Of a DNA stretch of 64,000 bases, positions 24,871-33,238 are shown in pieces (positions within the stretch are counted from its first letter, which is position 1; each line of letters opens with the position of its first letter). The notes under the pieces are model-generated. The model did not search any database. It saw only the letters and a list, made by a program, of their open reading frames with translations, and was not told the origin of the DNA. This DNA is from JAGQRJ01 sp041402045. GTDB lineage: Bacteria > Planctomycetota > J058. A program made the position numbers and the translations under genes. The stretch covers positions 1-64,000 of the forward strand of contig JAWKSZ010000022.1 in assembly GCA_041402045.1 (NCBI GenBank). Direction: 5' to 3'.

Positions 24871-25899
24871 CTACGCGGTCGGCAGGAGCTGCACGTCCGA
24901 GCCGTCGAGCCGCGCGCGATACACGCTGCGGTCCGGCGCGCGCACGACGGCGACCCAGGCGGCGCGGGGCGGCGCGCCCTCGGCCTCCACCGCTGCCTGC
25001 ACCGGCTCCCCCACCACGGCGCCAGGACCGAAGCTCTCGCGCGCCGCGCGCCGGATCTCGCGCAGCGCGCGCTCGGGGGTCGGGACATGAGGCCCCAGGA
25101 GCTGCGGCCGGGGCAGGACCGTGGTGAAGAACACGCACACGCTCCCGCTGCGCGCGTTGAGGCTGGCGGTGATCACGCCGACCTCGGCCGGGGTCTCGAC
25201 CTCCCAGCGCAGCCGCCACACGCGGCCCCAGGCGGTCTTCACCAGGGCGGCGCGGCCCGCGCGCGCCTGAGCCGGGATCCCCAGGACCTGCCGCGCCTTG
25301 CGGAGCGCGGCCTCCTTCGAGAGCGCCGCGCTCAGGTGCGAGCCGCGAAAGAACGGCCCGCAGAGGTAGCCCAACCGGCGCTGCGCCTCGGGGTCGTAGT
25401 CGATCACGACCTGCGCGTCGTCTTGGGTCGACTCCAGCACGAACCAGCGCGTGGTCCCCCAGCGGGTGCGCTCCTCGACCCTCCCGCGGACCCGCAGCCG
25501 GCGCGGCTTCGCGAAGGTGGCCTCCGCCCGACGCAGCGCCTCGGCGGCGAGCAGCGGGTCTTGCGGCGGCTCCGCGCGCTGCGCGAGCTCGACGAGCCGC
25601 TCGGGGTCCGCGGGGAACCGCGCAGAGCGCCCGTCCTCCACCCGGCAGAGGCCGGCGAGCTCCCACACCCGGAAGCGCGCCTGGTAGTGCGGGCGCTCGA
25701 GCCAGGGCGTGGTGCGCCACCGCTCGTCCTCGAGCTCGAGCCGATAGCGCACCGGCGCCCAGCGGGTCTCCAGGATCTCCGCGGCCCACGCGCGGGCGTG
25801 CCCCTCGGGCGATCCGCTCGACGCGTCCGTGGGTTGCGGGATCGCCGGCCTGTCGCCGCCCTCGCGGCCCGAATCTCTCTGCGTCCTGACGTTCGTCAT
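24871..25899 (-). CDS. Protein of unknown function
   Basis: 342 residues from an ATG at 25899 with GGAGG 5 nt upstream; an in-frame upstream ATG at 26001 has no ribosome site. No signal peptide or membrane helix. The sequence is rich in W/R pairs (RVWRLRWEVETPAEVG, WLERPHYQARFRVWELAG) and has an alternating beta pattern (TRWFVLESTQDDAQVVIDYD). No family was recognised. The third codon position bias is strong, which supports real coding. A single-gene unit, convergent with AddA. Confidence 0.7.
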   Translation of the reverse strand: MTNVRTQRDSGREGGDRPAIPQPTDASSGSPEGHARAWAAEILETRWAPVRYRLELEDERWRTTPWLERPHYQARFRVWELAGLCRVEDGRSARFPADPERLVELAQRAEPPQDPLLAAEALRRAEATFAKPRRLRVRGRVEERTRWGTTRWFVLESTQDDAQVVIDYDPEAQRRLGYLCGPFFRGSHLSAALSKEAALRKARQVLGIPAQARAGRAALVKTAWGRVWRLRWEVETPAEVGVITASLNARSGSVCVFFTTVLPRPQLLGPHVPTPERALREIRRAARESFGPGAVVGEPVQAAVEAEGAPPRAAWVAVVRAPDRSVYRARLDGSDVQLLPTA

Positions 25900-26207
25900 G
25901 CATGCCTCCGCGTCGCAGAGCGCAAGCGAATCGCCGAGGGAACTCCTGTTCGCGCGTTCCCCGGGTGACGCGAACGGGCAGATCTTGCCCACCCGGTTCA
26001 CCCGGGGTGGGGCGATCGCGAGACGACAACGCGCCGCGTCACCCCCAACCCCGCGCAGCGCGTCATCTCAACACCGACGAGCCCCGCAAGAGTTGACGCA
26101 ATCTTCACTGCTGCATGCGCTTAAAGAAAATTGCGCAGTGCGTTATTTCTCGGATTGACGCAGCGCGCTATGTTGGTATTCTCTCCCTCACGAGGAGATC
26201 AGACGCC
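25900..26207. other. Divergent intergenic region with an AT-rich island
   Basis: No gene. From about 26090 to 26185 the base composition drops clearly in GC compared with the surroundings, with TTGACGCA at 26094 and again at 26155, ATTGCGCAGTGCG between them, and the promoter annotated at 26155-26182. It separates the 24871 gene (minus) from the 26208 gene (plus). Confidence 0.65.
26155..26182 (+). promoter_or_regulatory. Sigma-70-like promoter
   Basis: TTGACG (26155-26160), a 16-nt spacer and TATTCT (26177-26182) lie 25 nt upstream of the ATG at 26208, leaving a short leader with GAGGAG. This is the clearest promoter in the window and suggests strong expression of the small downstream gene. 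Confidence 0.7.
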
Positions 26208-26552
26208 ATGACTCAGGACGCCCCCGACCCCGTCGCCTCGGAGCCCGAGGCCCCCTCTCGCCTGCAGCAGGCCTTCGCCGACCTGCGTCAGGCAGGCGCC
26301 TACGGCCAGGCCCAGTGGCAACGCTGGATCGAGGCCTGGCGCGCCGAGCCCGCCGCGGAGGAGGCCGAGGCTGAGGCCACGGTGCCCTTCGCCAAGCGCC
26401 TGCTCGACGCGCCCGCCGTGCTCCGCGCGCAGCGCAAGGGCGCGCACCTGCTCCTGAGCCTGACCACGGCGGTCCGCGCCCAGGCCGAGCAGCTCGAGCA
26501 AGGGCTGAAGCGTCTGACCCCCGCCAGCGAGGCCGACGCGGTCGCGCAGTAA
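26208..26552 (+). CDS. Small helical protein, phasin-like in character, unknown function
   Basis: 114 residues, acidic N-terminus (MTQDAPDPVASEPEAPSR), then amphipathic helices (LQQAFADLRQAGAYGQAQWQ, RAQRKGAHLLLSLTTAVRAQ, AEQLEQGLKRL). No known domain; the composition resembles phasins or nucleoid/coat-type helical proteins, which is only a resemblance. GAGGAG lies 10 nt before the ATG. It has its own promoter upstream and two strong hairpins downstream, so it is a monocistronic and probably well expressed gene. Confidence 0.7.
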   Translation: MTQDAPDPVASEPEAPSRLQQAFADLRQAGAYGQAQWQRWIEAWRAEPAAEEAEAEATVPFAKRLLDAPAVLRAQRKGAHLLLSLTTAVRAQAEQLEQGLKRLTPASEADAVAQ

Positions 26553-26567
26553 CTCAACTCTCCCGAA

Positions 26568-26601
26568 GGGGGCGGCGCCGCGTGTGGGCGGCGCCGCCCC
26601 C
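26568..26601 (+). terminator. Perfect 14-bp GC hairpin after the 26208 gene
   Basis: GGGGGCGGCGCCGC, loop GTGTGG, GCGGCGCCGCCCCC, starting 15 nt after the stop codon. No U-run follows directly; the U-rich terminator at 26667 may finish the job. Confidence 0.6.
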
Positions 26602-26666
26602 AGACGGCCAGTCTCCAGGGCCCTCGCGGCCCGACTTCAACGACAACTCTCTCTTACCCCTCCCTC

Positions 26667-26708
26667 TCGACCCCCCCGAGGCCCCCGCCTCGGGGGGGTC
26701 GATCTTTT
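26667..26708 (+). terminator. Intrinsic terminator, perfect 16-bp stem with T-run
   Basis: TCGACCCCCCCGAGGC (26667-26682), a 4-nt C loop, its exact complement (26687-26702), then TCTTTT. This is the only textbook rho-independent terminator seen in the window. It separates the small helical protein gene from yhbY. Confidence 0.88.
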
Positions 26709-26777
26709 GGCGTCCTGCGCGCCGGACGGCGGGGAATCTCACTGCTGGCGACCCCTCTGAATGCTAAGGTTCCGCGC

Positions 26778-27068
26778 GTGAACGGACCCCTGACCAAAGC
26801 TCAGCTCTCCTTCCTGCGCTCCAAGGCCCACGGCCTGGGCCCGCTGCTCTCCCTCGGCAAGCAAGGCCTGACCCCGGGCTTCGTCGAGACCGCCAAGCGC
26901 GAGCTGGCCAAGCACGAGCTGCTGAAGATCAAGGTCGGCAAGCACGTGGACGTGGACGCTCGGGCCTTGGCCGAGGCCGCGGGCGCCCAGCTCGTGCAGA
27001 CCGTGGGCCGCATGATCGTGGTCTACCGTCCCGCCGAGGAGCCGATCCTGGAGTTGCCCCGGGCATGA
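26778..27068 (+). CDS. yhbY: YhbY-family CRM-domain RNA-binding protein
   Basis: 96 residues, full length for the family. The CRM fold is visible: LTKAQLSFLRSKAHGLGPLL, LGKQGLTPGFVETAKRELAK, HELLKIKVGK and VQTVGRMIVVYRP. YhbY binds pre-50S ribosomal particles and assists ribosome assembly. GTG start with only AAGG at a distance upstream. Its TGA overlaps the ATG of the SGNH hydrolase gene (ATGA), so the two are co-translated. Confidence 0.93.
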   Translation: MNGPLTKAQLSFLRSKAHGLGPLLSLGKQGLTPGFVETAKRELAKHELLKIKVGKHVDVDARALAEAAGAQLVQTVGRMIVVYRPAEEPILELPRA

Positions 27069-28096
27069 CCGCTCCGGCCTCGCGCCGACGCTGGCCGCGA
27101 CGGATCGCAGCCGGCGGGGTCGGGGTCACGCTGGCCCTGCTGCTCGTCGAGGGCGCGCTGCGCCTGGCCGGAGTCACCGCCGAGCCCAGGCGCCTGTTCG
27201 ATCCCGGGATCTTCCGCTCGGACCCCGAGCTGCGCTGGGCCCTCGTCCCCGACTACCGCGGGGTCTACCGCAACGACACCGAGCTGACCCCCACCCGCAC
27301 CAACCCCGAGGGCTTCCGCGGTCCGGCCTGGAGCACCCGCGCCGCGCGGCGAATCGTGGCCCTCGGCGACAGCTGCACCTTCGGCATGGGCGTCGCCGAC
27401 GAGGACGCCTACCCCGCGCAGCTCGCGGCGCTGCTCCGCGCCCGGGGCGAGGACGCCGCGGTGTTCAACCTGGGCGTCATGGGCTACGACACCCACCAGG
27501 AGGCGGCGCTCCTGGCGCGGGCCCTCGCGCCGCTGACCCCCGAGGCCGTGGTCCTGGGGTGGCTCCCCAACGACGCCAGCGACCCCGCGGCCCCGGACCC
27601 AACCCACGTGCGCGCGGGCTACCTCGTCGAAGACGACGCCGACTACGCAGCCTGGGTCGCGCGCCGCGAGCGCCGCGGACTCAACCACAGCCTCACCTAC
27701 CGCGTGCTCCGCGTGCGGGCCAAGCAGCTCGGGACCGCCCTCGGCGCCTCGCGCGACACCTGGACCTCGGACTGGCTCGACGCCCCGACGCTGGCGCCGT
27801 CGCTGGCCTCGCTCTCCCGGATCCACGCGCTGTGCGCGGCCGCCGGCGCGCGGCTCGTGGTCGTGCTCTTCCCGCGGCGGGAGGAGGTCGACGACCCGAG
27901 CCACGACCTGGCCCACTACGCCCGAGTCCGGGCGCACGTGGAAGCCCTGGGCGCCACGGTGATCGATCTCCCCCACGCCTGGCGCCAGGCACGCCCCCCG
28001 GGCGAGCTCTACCGGCCACGGGACAACACGCACCTCGCCCCCGCAGGCTACGCCGACGTCGCCCGCCGCGTGGCGGCCGTGCTCGACCCGCGCTAG
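27065..28096 (+). CDS. Membrane-anchored SGNH/GDSL hydrolase
   Basis: 343 residues. An N-terminal anchor or signal (about 14-32, IAAGGVGVTLALLLVEGAL) is followed by an SGNH hydrolase: block I VALGDSCTFGMGV near 97-109 with the nucleophilic Ser, LGVMGYDTHQEA, block III LPND, and the C-terminal DNTHLAPAGY with the catalytic Asp and His. Family members are esterases or O-acetyl-transferring enzymes acting on lipids or surface polysaccharides; the substrate is unknown. It is coupled to yhbY by an ATGA overlap. Its stop codon TAG overlaps the opposite-strand stop of the next gene within a CTAG palindrome. Confidence 0.85.
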   Translation: MTAPASRRRWPRRIAAGGVGVTLALLLVEGALRLAGVTAEPRRLFDPGIFRSDPELRWALVPDYRGVYRNDTELTPTRTNPEGFRGPAWSTRAARRIVALGDSCTFGMGVADEDAYPAQLAALLRARGEDAAVFNLGVMGYDTHQEAALLARALAPLTPEAVVLGWLPNDASDPAAPDPTHVRAGYLVEDDADYAAWVARRERRGLNHSLTYRVLRVRAKQLGTALGASRDTWTSDWLDAPTLAPSLASLSRIHALCAAAGARLVVVLFPRREEVDDPSHDLAHYARVRAHVEALGATVIDLPHAWRQARPPGELYRPRDNTHLAPAGYADVARRVAAVLDPR

Positions 28097-29808
28097 CGAT
28101 CCTCGAGGGCGCTGAGGTCGGTGGGCAGCACGTCGCGTTCGCCCTTGCGCTCGCGCCGCGCGCGGCGCGCCTGCTTGCGCCGCGCCTTCTCGGCGAGGCC
28201 CGCCGCCACCCGCTGACCGAGGCCGCGCTCCCCCCAGGCCGCCAGCTCTGCCGCCAACACCCGGTCGCCCCCTGCGCGGAGGTAGGCCCGGAAGAAGCGC
28301 AGCCGATCGCTCTTGGTCGCCTGGGGCGGGAGGTCGGCGACCTGAGTCAGCGCGCGCAGCTTCTCCTTGCGCGACATGGCGCCGCGCCGGACCTCGTCCA
28401 GGTCGACCAGCCACAGCTCCCAGGCGTCGTCCGGGCTCAAGCGAATCAGCAGGTTCTGCACCGCGAGGTCGTGGTGCTTGAGGCCCTGGGCGTGGAAGCG
28501 CCCGAGGAGCGTGCCGAAGCGCCGGGCCAGGCGCTGACGGCGCCCCGGGGTCACACCGTCGCCCTGCAGCCACACGTGCGGCATGGTCACGTCCGCGAGC
28601 TTCTCCATGAGCACGCTCCCCAGCCGGGGCACGATCCCCTCGAGCACGAGGGCGTAGTGCCGGGGCACCGGGACGTGGCGCACCTCGCACGCGCGCGCGG
28701 CCTTCCAGGCGCGGAGCGGCTGCGGCTCGCCGAAGAACCCGGCCAGGCGCGCGCGCCAGTGCGGGAACAGGTAGAGCTTGCGCACGAGCTCGGCGCCCTG
28801 CTCGGCCAGCTCCGCCGGGGCCCGCAGGGTCTCGATCCGCGAGCGACGCTTGGGGTGCGCGTGCACCACCGCCTGCGCGGGCTCGTCCAGGGCCAGCCAC
28901 ACCGTCTGCGCCGAGACCTCCCGCCGCCGCCACATGCGCCGGCCGCGCACCCCCTGCACGGCGTATTCGGTCGAGTTCACCAGGCAACGCCGGTCCCGGC
29001 TCGCGAGCCGACGGCGCTCCAGGTCGATCGCCGCCCCCCACAGCCGCGCGAACAGCGCGTCGGGGCGGCCGACCGCGGGGACGCGCTCGGCGTAGGCGGC
29101 GACGAACCACTCCAGCTCTTCGCGGCCCCAGGCCGCGGTGCGCGGGTCGAGCAGCCCGAAGGAGTGGGCCAGCTTGCCCAGCAGCCCGACCTGCGCGCCG
29201 ACCCCCAGCGGCCCCCCGCGCAGGCGCACCGAGTGCAGGTCCAGGGTCACGAGCCCGCCGTCGGGGCGCACGAGGAAGTTCGCCAGGTGCAGGTCCGGGT
29301 GCCACACCCCGGCGGCGAACACACGCTGGAGGACCTCGGCCAGCCGCGCGAGCAGCCCTCGGCGCGCGTCGGCGTCCTCGGCCTCGCGCAGCGCGTCGAT
29401 CCGGCGCGCGAGCTCGACGCTCTCGGGCACGGCCTCGGTGGCGAGGTTCATGGCGCCCACCCCGCGCCAGGCCGGGACCTCGCTCAAGAGCACCGCGCGC
29501 GGGACCGCGATCCCCTCGCGCGCGAGGTGACGCAGCGCGAGGAACTCCCGCCGCGCGGGGCTCCCCCGCCACAGGCTCGCCAGCCGGCGGAGCGCGGCGT
29601 CCACGCGGAAGCGCTTGACGAAGAGCTCGCCCTGAGGGCCTGGCGCCCGCACCACGTCCCGGGCCTTGTTGGTCTTCACGACCTCCGCCCCCGGGAGCTC
29701 GGCCACTCGGTCCGCGACCGGCGCGAGCACCTCGCGCGCGAAGGCCTCGTACTCGGGCTCGACCCACCAGCGCTGGCCGGCGTGGACGAAGGGGCGGAGC
29801 GATTCCAT
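28093..29808 (-). CDS. Protein with two WaaP/Kdo-kinase-like domains
   Basis: 571 residues made of two lipopolysaccharide-kinase-type (WaaP/KdkA/InaA) folds. Domain 1 (about 40-260) has ELFVKRFRV, then WHPDLHLANFLVRPD and TLDLHSVRL. Domain 2 (about 330-530) has LKHHDLAVQNLLI near residue 446 and LWLVDLDEVRRG. Both keep the catalytic HxD.xxxN and a DxD-like metal site. The C-terminus is basic (RRKQARRARRERKG). Likely substrate: lipid A core or another cell-surface glycan, in keeping with the glycosyltransferase next door. Two kinase folds in one chain is unusual. The ATG at 29808 has no ribosome site; a TACAAT box 6 nt upstream suggests a leaderless mRNA. Confidence 0.82.
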   Translation of the reverse strand: MESLRPFVHAGQRWWVEPEYEAFAREVLAPVADRVAELPGAEVVKTNKARDVVRAPGPQGELFVKRFRVDAALRRLASLWRGSPARREFLALRHLAREGIAVPRAVLLSEVPAWRGVGAMNLATEAVPESVELARRIDALREAEDADARRGLLARLAEVLQRVFAAGVWHPDLHLANFLVRPDGGLVTLDLHSVRLRGGPLGVGAQVGLLGKLAHSFGLLDPRTAAWGREELEWFVAAYAERVPAVGRPDALFARLWGAAIDLERRRLASRDRRCLVNSTEYAVQGVRGRRMWRRREVSAQTVWLALDEPAQAVVHAHPKRRSRIETLRAPAELAEQGAELVRKLYLFPHWRARLAGFFGEPQPLRAWKAARACEVRHVPVPRHYALVLEGIVPRLGSVLMEKLADVTMPHVWLQGDGVTPGRRQRLARRFGTLLGRFHAQGLKHHDLAVQNLLIRLSPDDAWELWLVDLDEVRRGAMSRKEKLRALTQVADLPPQATKSDRLRFFRAYLRAGGDRVLAAELAAWGERGLGQRVAAGLAEKARRKQARRARRERKGERDVLPTDLSALEDR

Positions 29809-29820
29809 GGAGGGATTGTA
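29809..29820 (-). promoter_or_regulatory. -10 box placed for a leaderless transcript
   Basis: On the minus strand TACAAT, 6 nt, ATG. A transcript started at the usual distance would begin at or next to the ATG of the double WaaP-like kinase gene. No good -35 hexamer is visible. Confidence 0.5.
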
Positions 29821-29916
29821 GGGCCCCGATCCGTCGCCCGGGCGGCGAGCGCGAGGGCGTCGCGGGCTCCGCCGACGTGCACGGGCCGGCCCACCTGCGA
29901 CCACGGGCACGCGAGT

Positions 29917-30195
29917 CGCGGCGAGGCCGCGCCGGCAGGCCCAGGATCCAAACCGCCAAGCCGTGGCGAAGCCGCGCCGCCAGGACCAAGAATCCAAACC
30001 GCCAAGGACGCCAAGGACGCCAAGGCTCCGCTGATTCGGTCACCTTGCCCAGGTAAGAGAGCAGGATCTGAATCCCGCACGTCCTGCTGGTGCCTCACTT
30101 CCCAACCCGGAGGGAGGCCGCCAGGGCGGAGCCTTGGCGTCCTTGGCGTTCTTGGCGGTTCCCTTCTTCTTCCGACTCGGGGAGCGAAGCGCGGT
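29917..30195 (+). repeat. Repeat family B, copy B3, with a duplicated left end
   Basis: Arms 29997-30030 and 30127-30160 form a 34-bp inverted repeat with one mismatch. An extra partial left end (CCAAACCGCCAAG) lies at 29949-29961, so the left flank is partly duplicated. The interior hairpin seen in B1/B2 is kept here as CTTGC-CCAG-GTAAG with a G:U pair. This fills most of the gap between two divergent genes (29808 minus, 30238 plus). Confidence 0.88.
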
Positions 30196-30237
30196 GTACA
30201 CGGGCAGGGGCGCTGGCGCGGGGGCGGGTTGCGCTCC

Positions 30238-31326
30238 ATGATCCGAGCCATGGACGTGCAGCACCTGGTCTACGAGCCGCGCCGCGGGGGGGTCTCGCAG
30301 CACGTGATCTCCCTCGTGCGCGGGCTTCCCGAGGTTCGCCACAGCGTGCTCATGAACGAGGGCCTGCCCGGGGTGGCTGCGGAGTTGATCGCCCTGGGCT
30401 GCGTCGTGGACGTGGTCCCGATCGCGTCGCGTTTCACCCCCCGCGCGGCGCTCGACGCCCTGCCCCAGCGGATTCGCGCCCGGGGCGCCGACGTGCTGCA
30501 CCTGCACAACGTCCACACCGGGCTGTTCGGCAGTGTGGCCGCGCGCCTCGGCGGCGCGCGGCGCGTGGTGTTCACCCCCCAGACCCTCGACCTGCGCCGG
30601 CGCTGGCTGCGCCCGCCCTTCCTCGCGCTCCTGCGCCGGTTCGCCCGGGGACACGGGGCCTGGATCGCGGTGAACCAAGCTCAGGCGGCGCACATGCGGA
30701 CCCTCCACCCGCGGCCCGAGCGCGTGCACTGGATCCCCAACGCCGCGCCCCCCCCGCCGCCCCCGCAAGACCCGCGGGCCGCGCGCCTGGCCCTCGGCCT
30801 CGACCCCGACGCGTTCGTGATCGCCTACGTGGGGCGCCTGGCCGCCGAGAAGGACCCGCTGACCCTCGCCGCGGCGGCCCGCGCGCTGCCCTCGGGGTGT
30901 CAGGTCGCCTTCGCCGGCGACGGGCCCCTGAGCGACGAGCTCGCCGCCGCCACCGCGGACCTGCCCCACGTGCGCCGGCTCGGCTTCGTCTCGCCCCCCG
31001 ACCCCGTGTTCGCCGCGGCGGACGCGGTGTGCCTGCCCTCGCGCTACGAGGGCCTGCCCTATGCGGTGCTCGAGGCCTGCGCCCACGGGCGTCCTGTGGT
31101 CGCCGCGCGGATCGACGGCACCGCGGACCTCGTGCTCGAGGGCGAGACCGGCCTCGGCTTCCCCCCGGGCGACGCGCCGGCCCTCGCCCGCGCGTTGACG
31201 CGCCTGATCGAGGACCCCAGCCGCGCGCGAGCCCTCGGCGCCAACGCGCGGGCGCGAGTCGAGACCGAGTTCAGCGAAGCGCGCTCCGGTGAGCGCCTGC
31301 TGGCGGTCTACCGCGGCCTCGACTGA
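30238..31326 (+). CDS. GT4-family glycosyltransferase
   Basis: 362 residues, GT-B fold. N-terminal acceptor domain: EPRRGGVSQHVISLVRGL, DVLHLHNVHTGLFGS. C-terminal nucleotide-sugar domain: FVIAYVGRLAAEKDPLTLAA, VAFAGDGPLSDEL, VRRLGFVS, VCLPSRYEGLPYAVLEACAH with the E-x7-E motif, GRPVVAARIDGTADLV. It transfers a sugar in cell-surface polysaccharide or glycolipid synthesis. Two in-frame ATGs (30238, 30250) are possible; neither has a clear ribosome site. The repeat B3 lies directly upstream. Confidence 0.88.
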   Translation: MIRAMDVQHLVYEPRRGGVSQHVISLVRGLPEVRHSVLMNEGLPGVAAELIALGCVVDVVPIASRFTPRAALDALPQRIRARGADVLHLHNVHTGLFGSVAARLGGARRVVFTPQTLDLRRRWLRPPFLALLRRFARGHGAWIAVNQAQAAHMRTLHPRPERVHWIPNAAPPPPPPQDPRAARLALGLDPDAFVIAYVGRLAAEKDPLTLAAAARALPSGCQVAFAGDGPLSDELAAATADLPHVRRLGFVSPPDPVFAAADAVCLPSRYEGLPYAVLEACAHGRPVVAARIDGTADLVLEGETGLGFPPGDAPALARALTRLIEDPSRARALGANARARVETEFSEARSGERLLAVYRGLD

Positions 31327-31547
31327 GGCCCGTCGGCGCCACTCGGGCAACGAGGCGACAGCCACGCGCGGCCGCCGCACCCTCCAGCGTCGGAGCGCGG
31401 CGATCGCCCGCTCCCCAGCGCCACCGACCCGTGCTGCGTGCGCACGGGTGTGCGCGCGTGGAGCCGCCGAAAACCGCGATCTGTAGCCAAAAAGAGCCGC
31501 ACGAAGGCTTTAGGGGTACGGCTACACCTTCTCAGCCTGGAGGGCAA
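31327..31547. other. Intergenic leader of the SH3-MepA gene
   Basis: 221 bp with no supported gene. The last 80 bp are less GC-rich (CAAAAAGAGCC, GGCTTTAGGGGTACGG) and probably hold the promoter of the downstream gene, but no clear hexamers can be assigned. Confidence 0.4.
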
Positions 31548-32432
31548 ATGGAGCAACTGCGAAACGCACTCACGCTCGCGGCCGCGCTGGTGGTCAGCAG
31601 CTCGGTGGCCTGGGGCGCGTCGGCCCGGGAGGTCACCGCCAGCACCCTCAACGTGCGCTCCGGTCCGAGCACCGGCAACGCGGTGATCGGGCAGGTGCAC
31701 CGAGGCGAGGTCTACGCCGGGATCCGCCACTCCGGGAGCTGGTGGCTGATCCAGTTCGACCACCGCCAGGGCTGGTGCCACGGGAGCTACCTCAAGAGCA
31801 GCGGACGGACGCTGCGCGCGGTCACCGCGGCCAGCCTCAACGTGCGCACCGGGGCCTCGACCCGCTACCGCGCGCTGGGCGCGCTGCCGCGAGGCGCGCT
31901 GGTCGCCGACCAGGGGAGCGCCGGGAGCTGGCGCAAGATCTCCTTCGGCGGACGCCAGGCCTGGTGTCACGGGAGCTACCTGGGCGGCGCGGGCTCCACC
32001 CGCCCCACGTCGAGCCGAGGGTTCGTGCAGCTCGCCGCGTCCGGCGCGGGGCTCTACAGCTTCTCGCCGCCCAGCGACCGCTGGGGCACCCCGCGCATGA
32101 TCTACGGCCTGGAGCGGATCGGCCGGCGCTGGAGCGGCCAGGGCCCGCGCATGGGGGTCGGCGACATTAGCCTCGCGAACGGCGGGCCCATGCCCGGGCA
32201 CGTGAGCCACCAGCTCGGCGTGGACGTCGACGTGCGCCCGGTGCGCAGCGACGGCCGCACGGGACCGGTCACGATCTATCAGAGCGCCTACAGCCGGACC
32301 CTGACCCAGCGCCTGCTGAACCTGTTCGTCGCCGAGCTGCGGATCCGCTTGATCCTGTTCAACGACCGCTACACCCGCCCCGTGCAGTCGTATCCGAACC
32401 ATCACCACCACTTCCACGCGCGGATCTACTAG
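31548..32432 (+). CDS. Secreted murein endopeptidase (MepA/M74-like) with two SH3b domains
   Basis: 294 residues. A signal peptide (about 1-24, ALTLAAALVVSSSVAWGASA) is followed by two bacterial SH3 domains (about 25-85 VTASTLNVRSGPSTGNAVIG; about 88-148 VTAASLNVRTGASTRYRALG), each ending with WCHGSYL. Residues about 160-294 match penicillin-insensitive murein endopeptidase: SHQLGVDVDVRPVR with the H-x-x-G-x-D-x-D zinc ligands and a C-terminal NHHHHFHARI. It cleaves D-Ala-meso-DAP cross-links in peptidoglycan in the periplasm. The SH3b additions differ from E. coli MepA and should bind the wall. GGAGGG lies 3 nt before the ATG at 31548. It is evidence that this organism has peptidoglycan. Confidence 0.88.
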   Translation: MEQLRNALTLAAALVVSSSVAWGASAREVTASTLNVRSGPSTGNAVIGQVHRGEVYAGIRHSGSWWLIQFDHRQGWCHGSYLKSSGRTLRAVTAASLNVRTGASTRYRALGALPRGALVADQGSAGSWRKISFGGRQAWCHGSYLGGAGSTRPTSSRGFVQLAASGAGLYSFSPPSDRWGTPRMIYGLERIGRRWSGQGPRMGVGDISLANGGPMPGHVSHQLGVDVDVRPVRSDGRTGPVTIYQSAYSRTLTQRLLNLFVAELRIRLILFNDRYTRPVQSYPNHHHHFHARIY

Positions 32433-32523
32433 CGGCTCCGCTCAGACCTTCCAACCCAAAGGTTCGGCCCGCGCGTTTCCGTGGTTTGCGCGGGTCGAGC
32501 CGTTGGTTGGGTAGGCTCCGCGC

Positions 32524-32955
32524 GTGAAGATCTGGTTCCGCAAGCGCTCCCCCACCACCCACGCGCTGCGCGTGCGCCGCGCCGACGGCAGCGAAGAGGC
32601 GCGCGAGCTCGACACGCGCAGCTTCCTGCGCCACGACCTGGTGCACCTCGCCGTCGAGCTCGAGGTCCCCTATCACGCGGGCTACTGGGGGAGCGTCGCC
32701 GCGGGTGGGTCGCTGAGTGGGGGCGCGTTCTCGGGCGAGCTGGCCGAGGCCGAGCGGCTCGTGGGTCCGCTCCAGACCCTGGCCCGCGAGGGCGCGCCCG
32801 TCGCGCGCTACGCGGCGGTGCTCGCGCGCGTGCTCGGCGAGCGCGGAACACCCGAGCTCGCGGCGCGAATCCACGCGCGCCTGCGCAGCCTGCTCGGCCA
32901 CTGGCGAGGCACCCTCTGCGGCGAGGCCATGCAGGTGGAGTGGGCGTGTCTCTGA
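32524..32955 (+). CDS. Conserved hypothetical protein
   Basis: 143 residues from a GTG. N-terminal beta-rich part (KIWFRKRSPTTHALRVRRAD) followed by a helical part (RSFLRHDLVHLAVELEVPYH, LAEAERLVGPLQTLAREG). The RSFLRHDLxHxAVE pattern is familiar from uncharacterised bacterial proteins, but no function is assigned. No signal or membrane segment. A second short frame begins 16 nt before its end. Confidence 0.6.
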   Translation: MKIWFRKRSPTTHALRVRRADGSEEARELDTRSFLRHDLVHLAVELEVPYHAGYWGSVAAGGSLSGGAFSGELAEAERLVGPLQTLAREGAPVARYAAVLARVLGERGTPELAARIHARLRSLLGHWRGTLCGEAMQVEWACL

Positions 32956-33140
32956 AGCACGGCACGCTCAGCCGCGTGCTGTGCCGGGCGCAGCCTGGCC
33001 ACCCGCGGGTCAGCGCCGAGGTGCAGATCCACGACGTGGGGCACGACGCCGCGGTCGTGACCCTCGCCCACTCGGCCGACGGCGCGCTGCTCGCCTCGGG
33101 GTGGGCCCCGCGGCAGCCCCGACCGTCGCGGGACGTTAAG
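32940..33140 (+). CDS. Possible short overlapping gene, 3' end uncertain
   Basis: From a GTG at 32940 (or 32946) the frame reads VSLKHGTLSRVLCRAQPGHP, then VSAEVQIHDVGHDAAVVTLA with strong G/C bias in third positions and a plausible beta-strand pattern, to about SGWAPR near 33110. After that the same frame stays open only by composition; a one-base shift would end it at a TAA near 33139. It may be a small gene with a frameshift. No family was recognised. Confidence 0.35.
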
Positions 33141-33238
33141 TGTCCGCAGGACAACGACTCGCGAGCCCCGCGCAGAAACTTCTGGGATCGTGAGATGCCC
33201 CGGGCCCCGTCGCGCGTGTCTAGGGTGTGCAGCCCGCC

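Noticed and set aside
20945..26029. 1694-codon minus-strand open frame opposite the AddA-like gene
   Set aside because: It mirrors the codon periodicity of the plus-strand AddA gene, has no conserved motif and is Ala/Arg/Gly/Val-rich; an antisense shadow caused by high GC.
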